Source: Mesorhizobium sp. M3A.F.Ca.ET.080.04.2.1 (GTDB taxonomy: Bacteria; Pseudomonadota; Alphaproteobacteria; Rhizobiales; Rhizobiaceae). From it: DNA of 64,000 bases. Positions 46,830 through 54,629 of the stretch are shown here, piece by piece. The stretch lies in the NCBI RefSeq assembly GCF_003952525.1, contig NZ_CP034451.1, positions 2,232,001 through 2,296,000 of the forward strand. Reading direction: 5' to 3'. The notes beneath the pieces are model-generated. The model did not search any database. It saw only the letters and a program-made list of their open reading frames with translations, and was not told the DNA's origin. Position numbers and translations under genes: made by a program. The stretch's first letter is position 1, and every line of letters begins with the position of its first letter.

Positions 46830-47098
46830 GTACGGCCGATGCGAACGCCATCGCCGCCCCAGAGCAGTACCGCGACGCGCTTTCCGCGGCAGGGTTCGAG
46901 ATCTTGTCGGAACGCCAGCGGCGTGACGTTGCGCTTGACTATTTCGCGCGGCAGCGCGCCCAGGCGGCAACAGGGCGGACAGTCCTGGGCGTCCAGACAC
47001 TCATGGGAGCGCGGCGGCCCCAGATGGTCCCAAACATGAGCGAAAGCATTGCAGCCGGCCTGATTGCGCCGGTCGAGATGATTGCCCGAAGGCGGTGA
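46830..47098 (+). pseudogene. SAM-dependent methyltransferase, C-terminal fragment
   Basis: The sequence encodes APEQYRDALSAAGFEILSER, QRRDVALDYFARQRAQAATG and LGVQTLMGARRPQMVPNMSE to a stop at 47098. The arrangement (PEQYRDALSAAGFEI...R, then LG...LMG and an N-x-x-x-x-I-x-x-G-x-I-x-P tail) matches the C-terminal part of class I methyltransferases of the UbiE/sarcosine type. The SAM-binding Rossmann domain is missing and the upstream frame is unrelated, so this is a truncated gene. A longer frame starting at 46631 could still be translated as a chimera. Confidence 0.6.
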
Positions 47099-47269
47099 TG
47101 CCTGGGCTCGATGTTCAACCAACTCCGGTGGCCGTATCAGCTTTGCGGGCGCAAGCCGGCCGGCAGGCTTGCAGAGCGGGTAGTGAGGATCAGGCCCCTG
47201 CGTCCGCGTGCATGCGACGTCGTTCAGAGGCTCTTGCGACCTGCTTGGGCGAGCCTCGCTGCGATCCAG

Positions 47270-48376
47270 CTATTCTCGGTCGTAAACCCCACTCGCCGCG
47301 ATGAGGCGCACCAGCTCCGCCTGCCGCCTCGTCTCCGTCTTTTCGAATACGTGCTGCAGGTGGGTGCGTGCCGTGGTCAGGCTGATGCCAAGCTCGTCGG
47401 CGACCGCCTGAAGTCCTTCACCGCGGGCGATCGCGATGGCCACGGCCGCCTCGGCCGGCGTCAACCGATAGAGATTGCGCAACTGGTCCTGCGCGGTCCG
47501 CGGCGCGCTGTCCGGATCGGACACGAACACGACCGCGGCGGGGCGTGCGGTCACGAACCACTTCAACTCCATCTTGAGCGGCGCGACCAGTACGCTCAGC
47601 GGTCGGCGCGGTGCCGGCCGCGCGAGCGTCATTACGCCGCCCGCGGCGTCCAACCGTTCCGCGGCCGTGGCAATCAACCGTTGAAATTGCGCATCCGCGG
47701 GCCTGGTTGCGCGCAGTGCCGATTTTTCGATCCTGATCCCGTCGGCCTCGGTGAGCAGCGCCTCGGCCGCCCGGTTGGCAAACAGGATCTCGCCGTTCGC
47801 TGCTACGACCAGCACGCCCTGGGCAATACGGTCGAGCGCCTCGACGTTGGCGCTCCTGGCGATCTCGGAACGTGAGAGGCGCAGTCCCACTCTCGCCGCC
47901 CGGACCAGATGCGGCCCGATGCGGCGCAGCCGCTCGATATGCTCGGGCTCGAACTCGCCTGTCGCCTCGGCGCGTCCGCAGGTGAACACGACGCGTATGT
48001 CCGGCTCGTTGGCCAGCACCACTCCGATCGAGTGGCACATGTCGCCGGGCCGGCAGAAGTCGTTGTAGAACTCGGAGCGCCGGTAGACCTCGCGCGGCAG
48101 GAGGTCCCAAATCGGGATCAGCGTGCCGGCGCTAAGCCTGGCAAAGCGTGGCAGGAACACATTGGTCTTGTAGTAGTACTGCGCATACGTGAGGTCCGCC
48201 TCGGGCGGCATGCGGACCGAATTCGCTTCGCTGCGCAGCGTCCTTGCGTTCTGGAACGTGAGCTTGGTGGCGGCGCCTTCGAGGAAATCCGACAGCGTCT
48301 CAAGAACCTGCGGCCAGCGGCCGGGTTCGGTCGCGGCATCATAGATCTGCCCGACCATGCCATCGAAGTCGTGCAT
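47270..48376 (-). CDS. LuxR-family transcriptional regulator with PAS-like N-terminal region
   Basis: A 368-residue protein. The C-terminal about 65 residues form a LuxR-type helix-turn-helix: YRLTPAEAAVAIAIARGEGL and VADELGISLTTARTHLQHVF, with EKTETRRQAELVRL. The middle carries a PAS-like segment (DRIAQGVLVVAANGEILFAN RAAEALL). It has no receiver domain. This architecture is widespread in Rhizobiales and Burkholderiales as orphan regulators of unknown effector. It is divergent from the cupin gene, with 170 bases between, so that gene is the most likely target. Confidence 0.88.
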   Translation of the reverse strand: MHDFDGMVGQIYDAATEPGRWPQVLETLSDFLEGAATKLTFQNARTLRSEANSVRMPPEADLTYAQYYYKTNVFLPRFARLSAGTLIPIWDLLPREVYRRSEFYNDFCRPGDMCHSIGVVLANEPDIRVVFTCGRAEATGEFEPEHIERLRRIGPHLVRAARVGLRLSRSEIARSANVEALDRIAQGVLVVAANGEILFANRAAEALLTEADGIRIEKSALRATRPADAQFQRLIATAAERLDAAGGVMTLARPAPRRPLSVLVAPLKMELKWFVTARPAAVVFVSDPDSAPRTAQDQLRNLYRLTPAEAAVAIAIARGEGLQAVADELGISLTTARTHLQHVFEKTETRRQAELVRLIAASGVYDRE

Positions 48377-48551
48377 GTGTGCCGGATTTCACCGCTCCCT
48401 CACCTGAAGGGATTTGCAGTTTGCCGGAAGCCGGCGTTGCTGACAACCGTTCGTCGCCGCATCTCATAGGTTCATAGGAGGCGCCTGCCCGAGCTCAACG
48501 TGTAGCTATCGCCATGTCATCAAAGCTTCACTCCAACCGCATGTGGCGACG

Positions 48552-49001
48552 ATGCAAACACGGGCAGCACCTAGCACTCAAACCGATTGGAACGGTACGC
48601 ACTACGAAACGCTCCTGGCGGCGCAAGAGACCGGCGGCAAGTTCGGGGCATTTGCATCCGATGCCGATCCGGGGGACGGACCGCCGCGCCACCGTCATCT
48701 TGAGGCGGACGAAATCTTCGTCATACTCCAAGGGCGGCTGCGTTTCTGGCGCGCCGGGGAGACTTTCGAACGCAGCGCCGGAAGCATGGTCTACATTCCT
48801 GCTGGCGTCGAGCACGCGTTCGTTGTCACTGAGCGTGCGCGATGGATCGCCATCTTGTCACCCGGTGGTCTCGAAGGCTTTTTCCCCGCGGTTGCCGCTT
48901 TAGGGTTGGAGATTCCGCGCGATCTCGCCGAAATAAAAGCGATCGCCGCCCAGTTCGACATGGAGATTACCGGGCCACCCCTGGTCGTCGCTGGACCTTA
49001 G
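48552..49001 (+). CDS. Cupin-domain protein
   Basis: About 149 residues from ATG 48552; a GTG three codons earlier is possible. The cupin motif 1 is PPRHRHLEADEIFVILQGRL with His, His, Glu as metal ligands, and motif 2 is YIPAGVEHAFVV with the last His. Proteins of this kind act as dioxygenases, isomerases or small-molecule sensors; the substrate is not deducible. The C-terminal region WIAILSPGGLEGFFPAVAAL resembles the quercetin-2,3-dioxygenase-like cupins that follow LuxR or AraC regulators. It is divergently arranged with the LuxR gene. Confidence 0.82.
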   Translation: MQTRAAPSTQTDWNGTHYETLLAAQETGGKFGAFASDADPGDGPPRHRHLEADEIFVILQGRLRFWRAGETFERSAGSMVYIPAGVEHAFVVTERARWIAILSPGGLEGFFPAVAALGLEIPRDLAEIKAIAAQFDMEITGPPLVVAGP

Positions 49002-49003
49002 GA

Positions 49004-49246
49004 CTAAGTCGAAAGCGGCTGCTGGAAAGCTTGTTCCGGCGGTACGAGCGGCCCACGGTTCCGCGCCGCGTGCAGTAGTTCTTCCTGCTCGGTGAGCCCG
49101 TTGAGGAACATCTTGAACAGGTGAGCCGCAAGCCTCTGCCCACGCACGCTGTCGAGTTCAATCCCGCGCTCCTGGCAGAGGGTTTGATGGACGCCCGCAA
49201 GCATCGCAAGCTCGTCGTCCATGACAACATGGCCGGGATACAACAT
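49004..49246 (-). CDS. Small conserved hypothetical protein
   Basis: An 80-residue protein from ATG 49246 (MLYPGHVVMDDELAMLAGVH), with AAGGAGGAGG directly upstream, the best start available. Helical segments QTLCQERGIELDSVRGQRLA and AHLFKMFLNGLTEQEELLHA follow. I recall similar short proteins from Mesorhizobium and Rhizobium genomes (VHQ..C...G...DS..G...A..L...F..G....EL), always uncharacterised. It is convergent with the cupin gene, the two stops being 2 bases apart. Confidence 0.7.
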   Translation of the reverse strand: MLYPGHVVMDDELAMLAGVHQTLCQERGIELDSVRGQRLAAHLFKMFLNGLTEQEELLHAARNRGPLVPPEQAFQQPLST

Positions 49247-49376
49247 AGCCTCCTCCTTGAAAAAGCTACGGGCGAGACGGGATGATATCGCCGTCGCTCG
49301 CGCTTGCAATCATCTTTTTTTGTTGACTCGTTGGAACAAAACAAGAACATATTCCTACACATTTTCAGGAGGTCTC

Positions 49377-49467
49377 ATGCCTGACCATCACAAAGGCCCT
49401 TGCTCCCGATGATGTCGCGCAACGTGCCGCTGCAGTCCCACCGTCAGCCGAAGCCAGCGGAACCTAA
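49377..49467 (+). pseudogene. Very small gene, apparently frameshifted
   Basis: AGGAGG at 49368-49373 precedes an ATG at 49377 that reads only MPDHHKGPCSR before TGA. An overlapping frame from 49384 reads TITKALAPDDVAQRAAAVPP followed by SAEASGT to a stop at 49467. With TTGACT at 49323 as possible -35 box, the signals look real, and the pair fits a 30-residue-class peptide disrupted by two bases. I do not recognise the product. Confidence 0.3.
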
Positions 49468-49512
49468 TTCACCCCGCCCTGTTTCGGATTGAGCGCCCGA
49501 AGAGGACAAACA

Positions 49513-49692
49513 ATGAGACCAAAATCATCGCCGGACATGCCAGGTCCGAGACCCCGGAAGGACAAAGAGCGGGATACCCAGGAGGCGGCTGCCAAGACAC
49601 CCGACAAGACCAATGACTGGGACCGCGACCTCGTCCATGGCGATGGTGAAAGCACAGGGATAAAGCCCGAGCGGGGCGTGGAGTCGAAATAG
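49513..49692 (+). CDS. Small hydrophilic protein of unknown function
   Basis: A 59-residue protein from ATG 49513, with AGAGGA upstream. Composition is strongly charged and disordered: MRPKSSPDMPGPRPRKDKER, DTQEAAAKTPDKTNDWDRDL and GIKPERGVESK. It resembles small intrinsically disordered stress-related proteins of Rhizobiales that end in a KP-rich tail; no function is known. It lies 78 bases before the RNase Z-like gene in the same direction. Confidence 0.5.
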   Translation: MRPKSSPDMPGPRPRKDKERDTQEAAAKTPDKTNDWDRDLVHGDGESTGIKPERGVESK

Positions 49693-49770
49693 TCCAAAGA
49701 CGGCCACGGCAGACTTGGCCGCGTGATTTGCCCGGTTTGAGGCCTCGCCGCTCGCGGCTAGACTTGCTCG

Positions 49771-50676
49771 ATGATTTTCAGAGTGACGTTTCTTGGCACC
49801 TCGGCCAGCGTACCCTCTGCCGAGCGAAATCACCCTGCCCTGCTTGTCGAGGCGGGAGGCCACCGAATTCTAGTCGACTGCGGGGAAGGCACTCAACGCC
49901 GGCTGCTGCGCAGCGGCGCTGGCTTCAGGCGGCTTCACCGCCTGTTGCTCACCCATGCGCATTTCGACCATATCCTCGGCATCCCCGGGCTGTTCTCGAC
50001 ACTCCGGTTGCGGCAAAGCGACGATCTCCTGACCGTCCATGGAGGCCCGGACACCCTCGACGTGGTTGCGCACATGCTCGCCGGTCTGTGGGGCGAAGGA
50101 CGAGCGCCGATCCCACTAAGGCTTGAGCCGCTGACGCCCGGCCGGTTTTTCGACGCAGACGAATTCATGATCGACTGCTTTCCGGTTCGTCACCGCGACA
50201 CAGACAGCTATGGCTTCGTGCTCGAGACTCCGCCGCGCCGCCACCTTCGCGCCGAGCACCTCACGTCTCTGGGCGTGCCAGACGGCCCAATCAGGAAGGA
50301 ACTGGCAGAAGGCCGGTCTATAACCCTCGCGGATGGCCGAACAGTTGCCTCCAAAGACGTGCTCGGACCGCTGGAAGGAGGCAAGAAGCTGGTCATCATT
50401 GGCGATACGGAGTCGACCGATGATCTCGCGGAACATATCCGCGGTGCCGATCTTCTGGTGATCGAGGCCACCTTCCTGGAACGGGATGCGGCCATGGCGC
50501 GCGACTATGGTCATCTCACGGCTGCGCAGGCAGCATCTCTGGCAGCGACGAGCAACGTGAAGCAACTCATTCTGACGCACATCTCCGGCCGCTATGCCGA
50601 CGAAGAAATCCTCGCGGAAGCCGTGCGGACATTTCCGAACAGCCGAATTGCGGCTGATCTCGATGTCATCATATAA
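49771..50676 (+). CDS. RNase Z-like metallo-beta-lactamase-fold hydrolase
   Basis: A 301-residue protein starting MIFRVTFLGTSASVPSAERN, with HPALLVEAGGHRILVDCGEG and the zinc motif THAHFDH (H62, H64, D66, H67). Downstream ligands appear in FPVRHRDTDSYGFVLE (His), GDTESTD and ILTHISGRY (His). The layout is that of tRNase Z/RNase Z (ElaC family), which matures tRNA 3' ends or acts as a phosphodiesterase. The phosphodiesterase gene that follows starts 9 bases later. A decayed partial copy lies at 31563-32107. Alternative: a related phosphodiesterase without tRNA activity. Confidence 0.85.
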   Translation: MIFRVTFLGTSASVPSAERNHPALLVEAGGHRILVDCGEGTQRRLLRSGAGFRRLHRLLLTHAHFDHILGIPGLFSTLRLRQSDDLLTVHGGPDTLDVVAHMLAGLWGEGRAPIPLRLEPLTPGRFFDADEFMIDCFPVRHRDTDSYGFVLETPPRRHLRAEHLTSLGVPDGPIRKELAEGRSITLADGRTVASKDVLGPLEGGKKLVIIGDTESTDDLAEHIRGADLLVIEATFLERDAAMARDYGHLTAAQAASLAATSNVKQLILTHISGRYADEEILAEAVRTFPNSRIAADLDVII

Positions 50677-50685
50677 CGGCCGACA

Positions 50686-51153
50686 ATGACATTCAGGATA
50701 GGCATCATCTCTGACACGCATGCCCTGCTGAGGCCTGAAGCGGAACGACGCCTGACCGGGGTCGACCACATCATCCATGCCGGGGACATTGGCAGTCCAG
50801 ACATTATTCCCGCTCTTCAGCAGATCGCACCGGTTACCGCGATCAGAGGAAACGTCGATAGAGCTGAGTGGGCTGCGAACTACGCCGATACGGCCTTGGT
50901 GCGGCTGGCGGGCCGAACATTCTACGTCCTCCATGATCTGAAAACACTGCAAGTCTCACCAGCAGCACTTGGTATCGACATGGTCGTGTCGGGCCATTCC
51001 CATGTGCCGAAACTCAAAACCGTTGACGGTGTGCTCTACCTTAATCCGGGCAGCGCCGGTCACCGTCGTTTCAAGTTGCCGATCACGCTTGCGACGGTTG
51101 ATATCACGCCTGACGGTCTACAGCCGGCCATTCAGGATCTAAGTAGCCGCTAA
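50686..51153 (+). CDS. YfcE/MJ0936-family metallophosphodiesterase
   Basis: A 155-residue calcineurin-like phosphoesterase with all family motifs: GIISDTHALL, IIHAGDIGS, IRGNVDR and VSGHSHVPK, ending with LYLNPGSAGHRRF. These residues bind two metal ions. The family hydrolyses model phosphodiesters; physiological substrates are mostly unknown. The start ATG lies 9 bases after the RNase Z-like stop, so the two form an operon, which suggests a joint role in nucleotide or RNA metabolism. Confidence 0.92.
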   Translation: MTFRIGIISDTHALLRPEAERRLTGVDHIIHAGDIGSPDIIPALQQIAPVTAIRGNVDRAEWAANYADTALVRLAGRTFYVLHDLKTLQVSPAALGIDMVVSGHSHVPKLKTVDGVLYLNPGSAGHRRFKLPITLATVDITPDGLQPAIQDLSSR

Positions 51154-51471
51154 GGCGCGGGCTCGAGGCGATCGCATGCAGGCTAGACGCATCGGCTGAA
51201 TGAAGGCGTCCACGCGCGACCAATCACCCCAAGTTGACTTCTCGAAATGCGAGGAATGAAGAATTCGGCAATGCCTTCTATGCCACTTTCGGAGCGTAAA
51301 CGGGCAGACGTCGAAGGCACGTCATATGCTGCCTGACGACAAACCAGATCTGCCCTTTCTGCGGTTCAGGAAATCGGAGAACTGCACCCGCCCCCCGAGC
51401 GTCGAAACTAAAGAAGCAGTCCTGCGTTGGACGCGATTAGGCCATTCCTCTTGAGTATGGGGCGGTGAAGG
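51154..51471. other. Intergenic stretch without a recognised gene
   Basis: About 320 bases before the ligase gene. I found no phosphoesterase domain remnant that would extend LigD upstream and no other gene. Confidence 0.5.
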
Positions 51472-53352
51472 TGACCAAGCGAAAGGCAGTCGACGGGTTG
51501 CGCGCTCGTCAAACGAAGCCACCTCAAGACCAAGCCACTTTTGGGCCGCCCGCTTTTCGGCCGTCCAGCTCGCAAAGCTCGTGGACACCGTCCCCGCCGG
51601 CGATCGCTGGATCCACGAGATGAAATACGACGGCTACCGTATTCTCGTCGCCATCGGCGGCGGAGAGGCGCGTGCCTACACACGTTCCGGCCTGGATTGG
51701 TCCGGGCGCTTCCCCTCTATCCTTTCGGAGGCAGGCAAGCTCAAGGTTAGATCCGCGCTCATCGATGGCGAGGCCGTTGTCATCGACGCCGCGGGGCGAT
51801 CGAGTTACCAGGCGCTCCAGAACGCCTTGAAGGGCGATCCGGCAAGCATCGATTTTTATGCCTTCGACCTGCTCCAACTCGACGGCGAAGACCTGACGAG
51901 GCTTCCGCTCCTGGAGCGCAAGGCGAAACTGGAGGAAATCCTGCCGGAGAAGAACGCCATCCTTCGCTACTCCGATCATATCCAGGGCCGCGGCGAGGAA
52001 TTGCTGAACCGCTTCTGCGACGCCGGCCTCGAGGGGGTTATCTCGAAGCTGGCGGATTCGGACTATGTCGGGGCCCGGGATGGAAGCTGGCTGAAGATCA
52101 AGTGCGTCAGCAGGAATTCGTGCTCGTCGGCTGGACGCCGTCAGACAAGGATCGCGCGTTTCGATCGCTTATCCTTGGGGTCCATGACGGCGGAAAGCTA
52201 GGCTTTGCCGGCAAGGTCGGGACCGGTTTCGATACCGCAGAGATGGCCAGTCTGATGAAGACTATGGCGCCGCTCGAGCAGAGCGCCGCCACCGTCGAAG
52301 CACCACGCGCGGAAGTTCGCGGCGCGCGCTGGCTGCGTCCGAAGCTGGTCGCCGAGATCGCCTATACCGAGATGACAAACGAAGGGACACTGCGTCACCC
52401 AAGCTATCTCGGCCTGCGCGAGGACAAGAAGCCGGAAGCCGTTGCGCTTGAGACGGAACATCACACCGCGACGCTGCCGGCGCTGGCGACGAGCTCGATT
52501 GCCATCAGCAATCGCGGCCGTGTCATTTACCCCGAATCCAACATCACAAAGGGACAGCTTGCCGATTATTACGCCGACGTCGCCGCGATCATGCTTCCCT
52601 GGGCCGGCAGCAGGCCGATCAGCCTTGTTCGCTGTCCGCAAGGCCGGGCGAAGAAGTGTTTCTTCCAGAAGCATGACGCCGGCAGCTTCGGCGACAAGGT
52701 CCATCACGTCGGAATCACTGAAAGGGACGGCCATGAGGAGCCCTATCTTTACGTCGACGATGCCGAGGGGCTGATGACCTGTGTCCAGATGGGAACGATT
52801 GAGTTCCATGGCTGGGGAGCGCGCATCGAAGACGTCGAGAAGGCCGACCGTCTGGTGTTTGATCTCGACCCCGACGAGGGGCTGGATTTCGAGGCGGTGC
52901 GTGCCGCCGCGTTCAAGTTCCGGGATATTCTGAAATCGCTTGGCCTAACCACCTTCCCGATGCTGACGGGCGGCAAGGGCGTCCATGTGATCGCCCCGCT
53001 CACACCCCAGGCCGAATGGCCCGAGGTGAAGGCCTTCGCCTCGGGGCTGGCGCAGGCGGTCGCCCAGACCGATCCCTCTCACTTTACGGCCGTGTTGTCG
53101 AAAGCGAAGCGGAAGGGACGGATCTTTGTCGACTATCTGCGCAACCAGCGAGGAGCGACCGCGATCATGCCCTACAGCGCGAGGTCACGGCCAGGCGCTC
53201 CCGTCGCCGCGCCCATCACCTGGGCGGAAATGAAGACGATTGATGCGCCTTCGCATTTCCACGTCGGGGATGCTCGTGAATTGAAGAAACGCGCAGCCAG
53301 CAAATCCCTGGCGGGATGGGGTCGAGCCGACCAGTTATTGCCAAATCTGTAG
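51472..53352 (+). pseudogene. ligD: DNA ligase D (ligase-polymerase type), two frameshifts
   Basis: From a GTG at 51472 the frame reads TKRKAVDGLRARQTKPPQDQ and is lost near 51565. The next frame carries the ligase domain: QLAKLVDTVPAGDRWIHEMK YDGYRI with the adenylated Lys, DGEAVVIDAAGRSSY and LKIKC. A second shift near 52113 leads to the third frame: QEFVLVGWTPSDKDRAFRSL (OB fold), then the primase-polymerase domain NRGRVIYPESNITKGQLADY, DLDPDEGLDFEAVRAAAFKF and TGGKGVHVIAPL, to 53352. The family repairs double-strand breaks with Ku; no ku gene is in the window. The order Lig-Pol without an N-terminal nuclease domain is known in rhizobia. The broken frame means no full-length enzyme. Confidence 0.88.
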
Positions 53353-53442
53353 CCTATTCCTCGACGTCAGAAAGACTGGATCAAGGCTTCGCCTCGTGCG
53401 CCTGATTGGAACCCGCGGACATTGGTCCCGTTTGCCTCGACC

Positions 53443-54628
53443 ATGGCAAAAACGGATCCGCGGACAGCCGCCAGCCTCTTGAGGGAATATGCACATCGCA
53501 CATCGCTTCGCGGAGGCAATCCCTATCGCACCAAAGCTTACTTGCGCGCTGCCGATAGTTTGGCTGCGTTGTCGCAGCCGCTTGATCGGATCATCGCCGC
53601 GGGCGCCCTCACCAGAATCCCGGGGATCGGCGACGCGATCGCGGACATCGTTCGCAAGCTCTATGAAACGGGCACACATCCAAGCCTTGAGAAGCTGCGC
53701 GAGGAAGTGCCGGCGGGGGTTCTGGAGCTGTTTGCTATACCGGGGCTTCGGCCCGACAAGATCCTGAAGCTTCATCAGGCGCTCGGCGTGAACTCGTTGG
53801 CTGACCTCGAAGCCGCAGCAAAGGCAGATCGCAGTCCGGCCAGTCAAAGGCCTCGGCGCTTCGCTTCAGACAAAGATCCTGCAGAACCTGGCCATCGCTC
53901 GAAGCGGCGAGACACAGCTTCACCTGCACAAGGCCGCGGCGCTCCTTGAGCATGCGGTCATATCTTTGAAGCAAGAGCATCCCGAGTTTTCGCGCGTGGA
54001 AATCGCCGGTGATTTCCGGCGCGGCTGCGAACTTGTTGCCGACCTGGCGCTGGTCGCGCTTGGGAAGAGGCGGACCGAAATCGAGCAGTCCACCCTCAGG
54101 CTTGTCGTCACGGACAACAAGCACTTTGGCGCGAGCCTCCTCGAAGCCACCGGTTCGGCGGCCCATCTTGAGCAGTTGAGGAGCTACGCGGCCGAGAGGG
54201 GGGTCGCCCTCAAATCCGATGGACTCTATCGCGGCAGAAAGCTGATTGCGTCAGCGACAGAAGAGGAAATTTACGAAGCGTTGGACCTCCAGCTCATCGA
54301 ACCTGAACTGCGCGAAGGCAGGGACGAGATTGAGCGGGCAGCGAGGCGGCAACTCCCCACCCTCGTCCGGGACGAAGACCTGCATGGGATCCTGCATTCT
54401 CACACGACCGCATCCGACGGAACCGAGACGCTCGAGGCAATGGCTGAAGCGACCCGTAAGCGCGGGTTCGAGTACTATGGTGTCGCTGACCATTCACAGT
54501 CCGCTCACTATGCGGGTGGGCTCACGTTGCAGGAGATTGCTGAACAGCACCGCGAAGCTGATCGGCTGAACAACAAGTATGGTGGAAAATTCCGCATCCT
54601 GAAGGGCATAGAGGCGGACATCCTGGCC
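53443..54628 (+). pseudogene. PolX-type polymerase/PHP protein, frameshifted and 3' truncated
   Basis: From ATG 53443 the first frame encodes the helix-hairpin-helix region: RTAASLLREYAHRTSLRGGN, IPGIGDAIADIVRKLYETGT and IPGLRPDKILKLHQALGV. A one- or two-base shift near 53835 moves to the frame that carries KILQNLAIARSGETQLHLHK, VEIAGDFRRGCELVADLALV (polymerase-like fold) and the PHP phosphoesterase start GILHSHTTASDGTETLEAMA, VADHSQSAHYAGG. It breaks off after GIEADILA at about 54628, where Tn3 sequence begins on the other strand. Bacterial PolX proteins work in base-excision repair. Neither domain set is complete here. Confidence 0.85.
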
Positions 54629-54629
54629 T

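Noticed and set aside
54522..54629. Last 36 codons of the open Tn3 transposase frame
   Set aside because: They are antisense polX sequence, not transposase; the true family sequence ends at about 54630.
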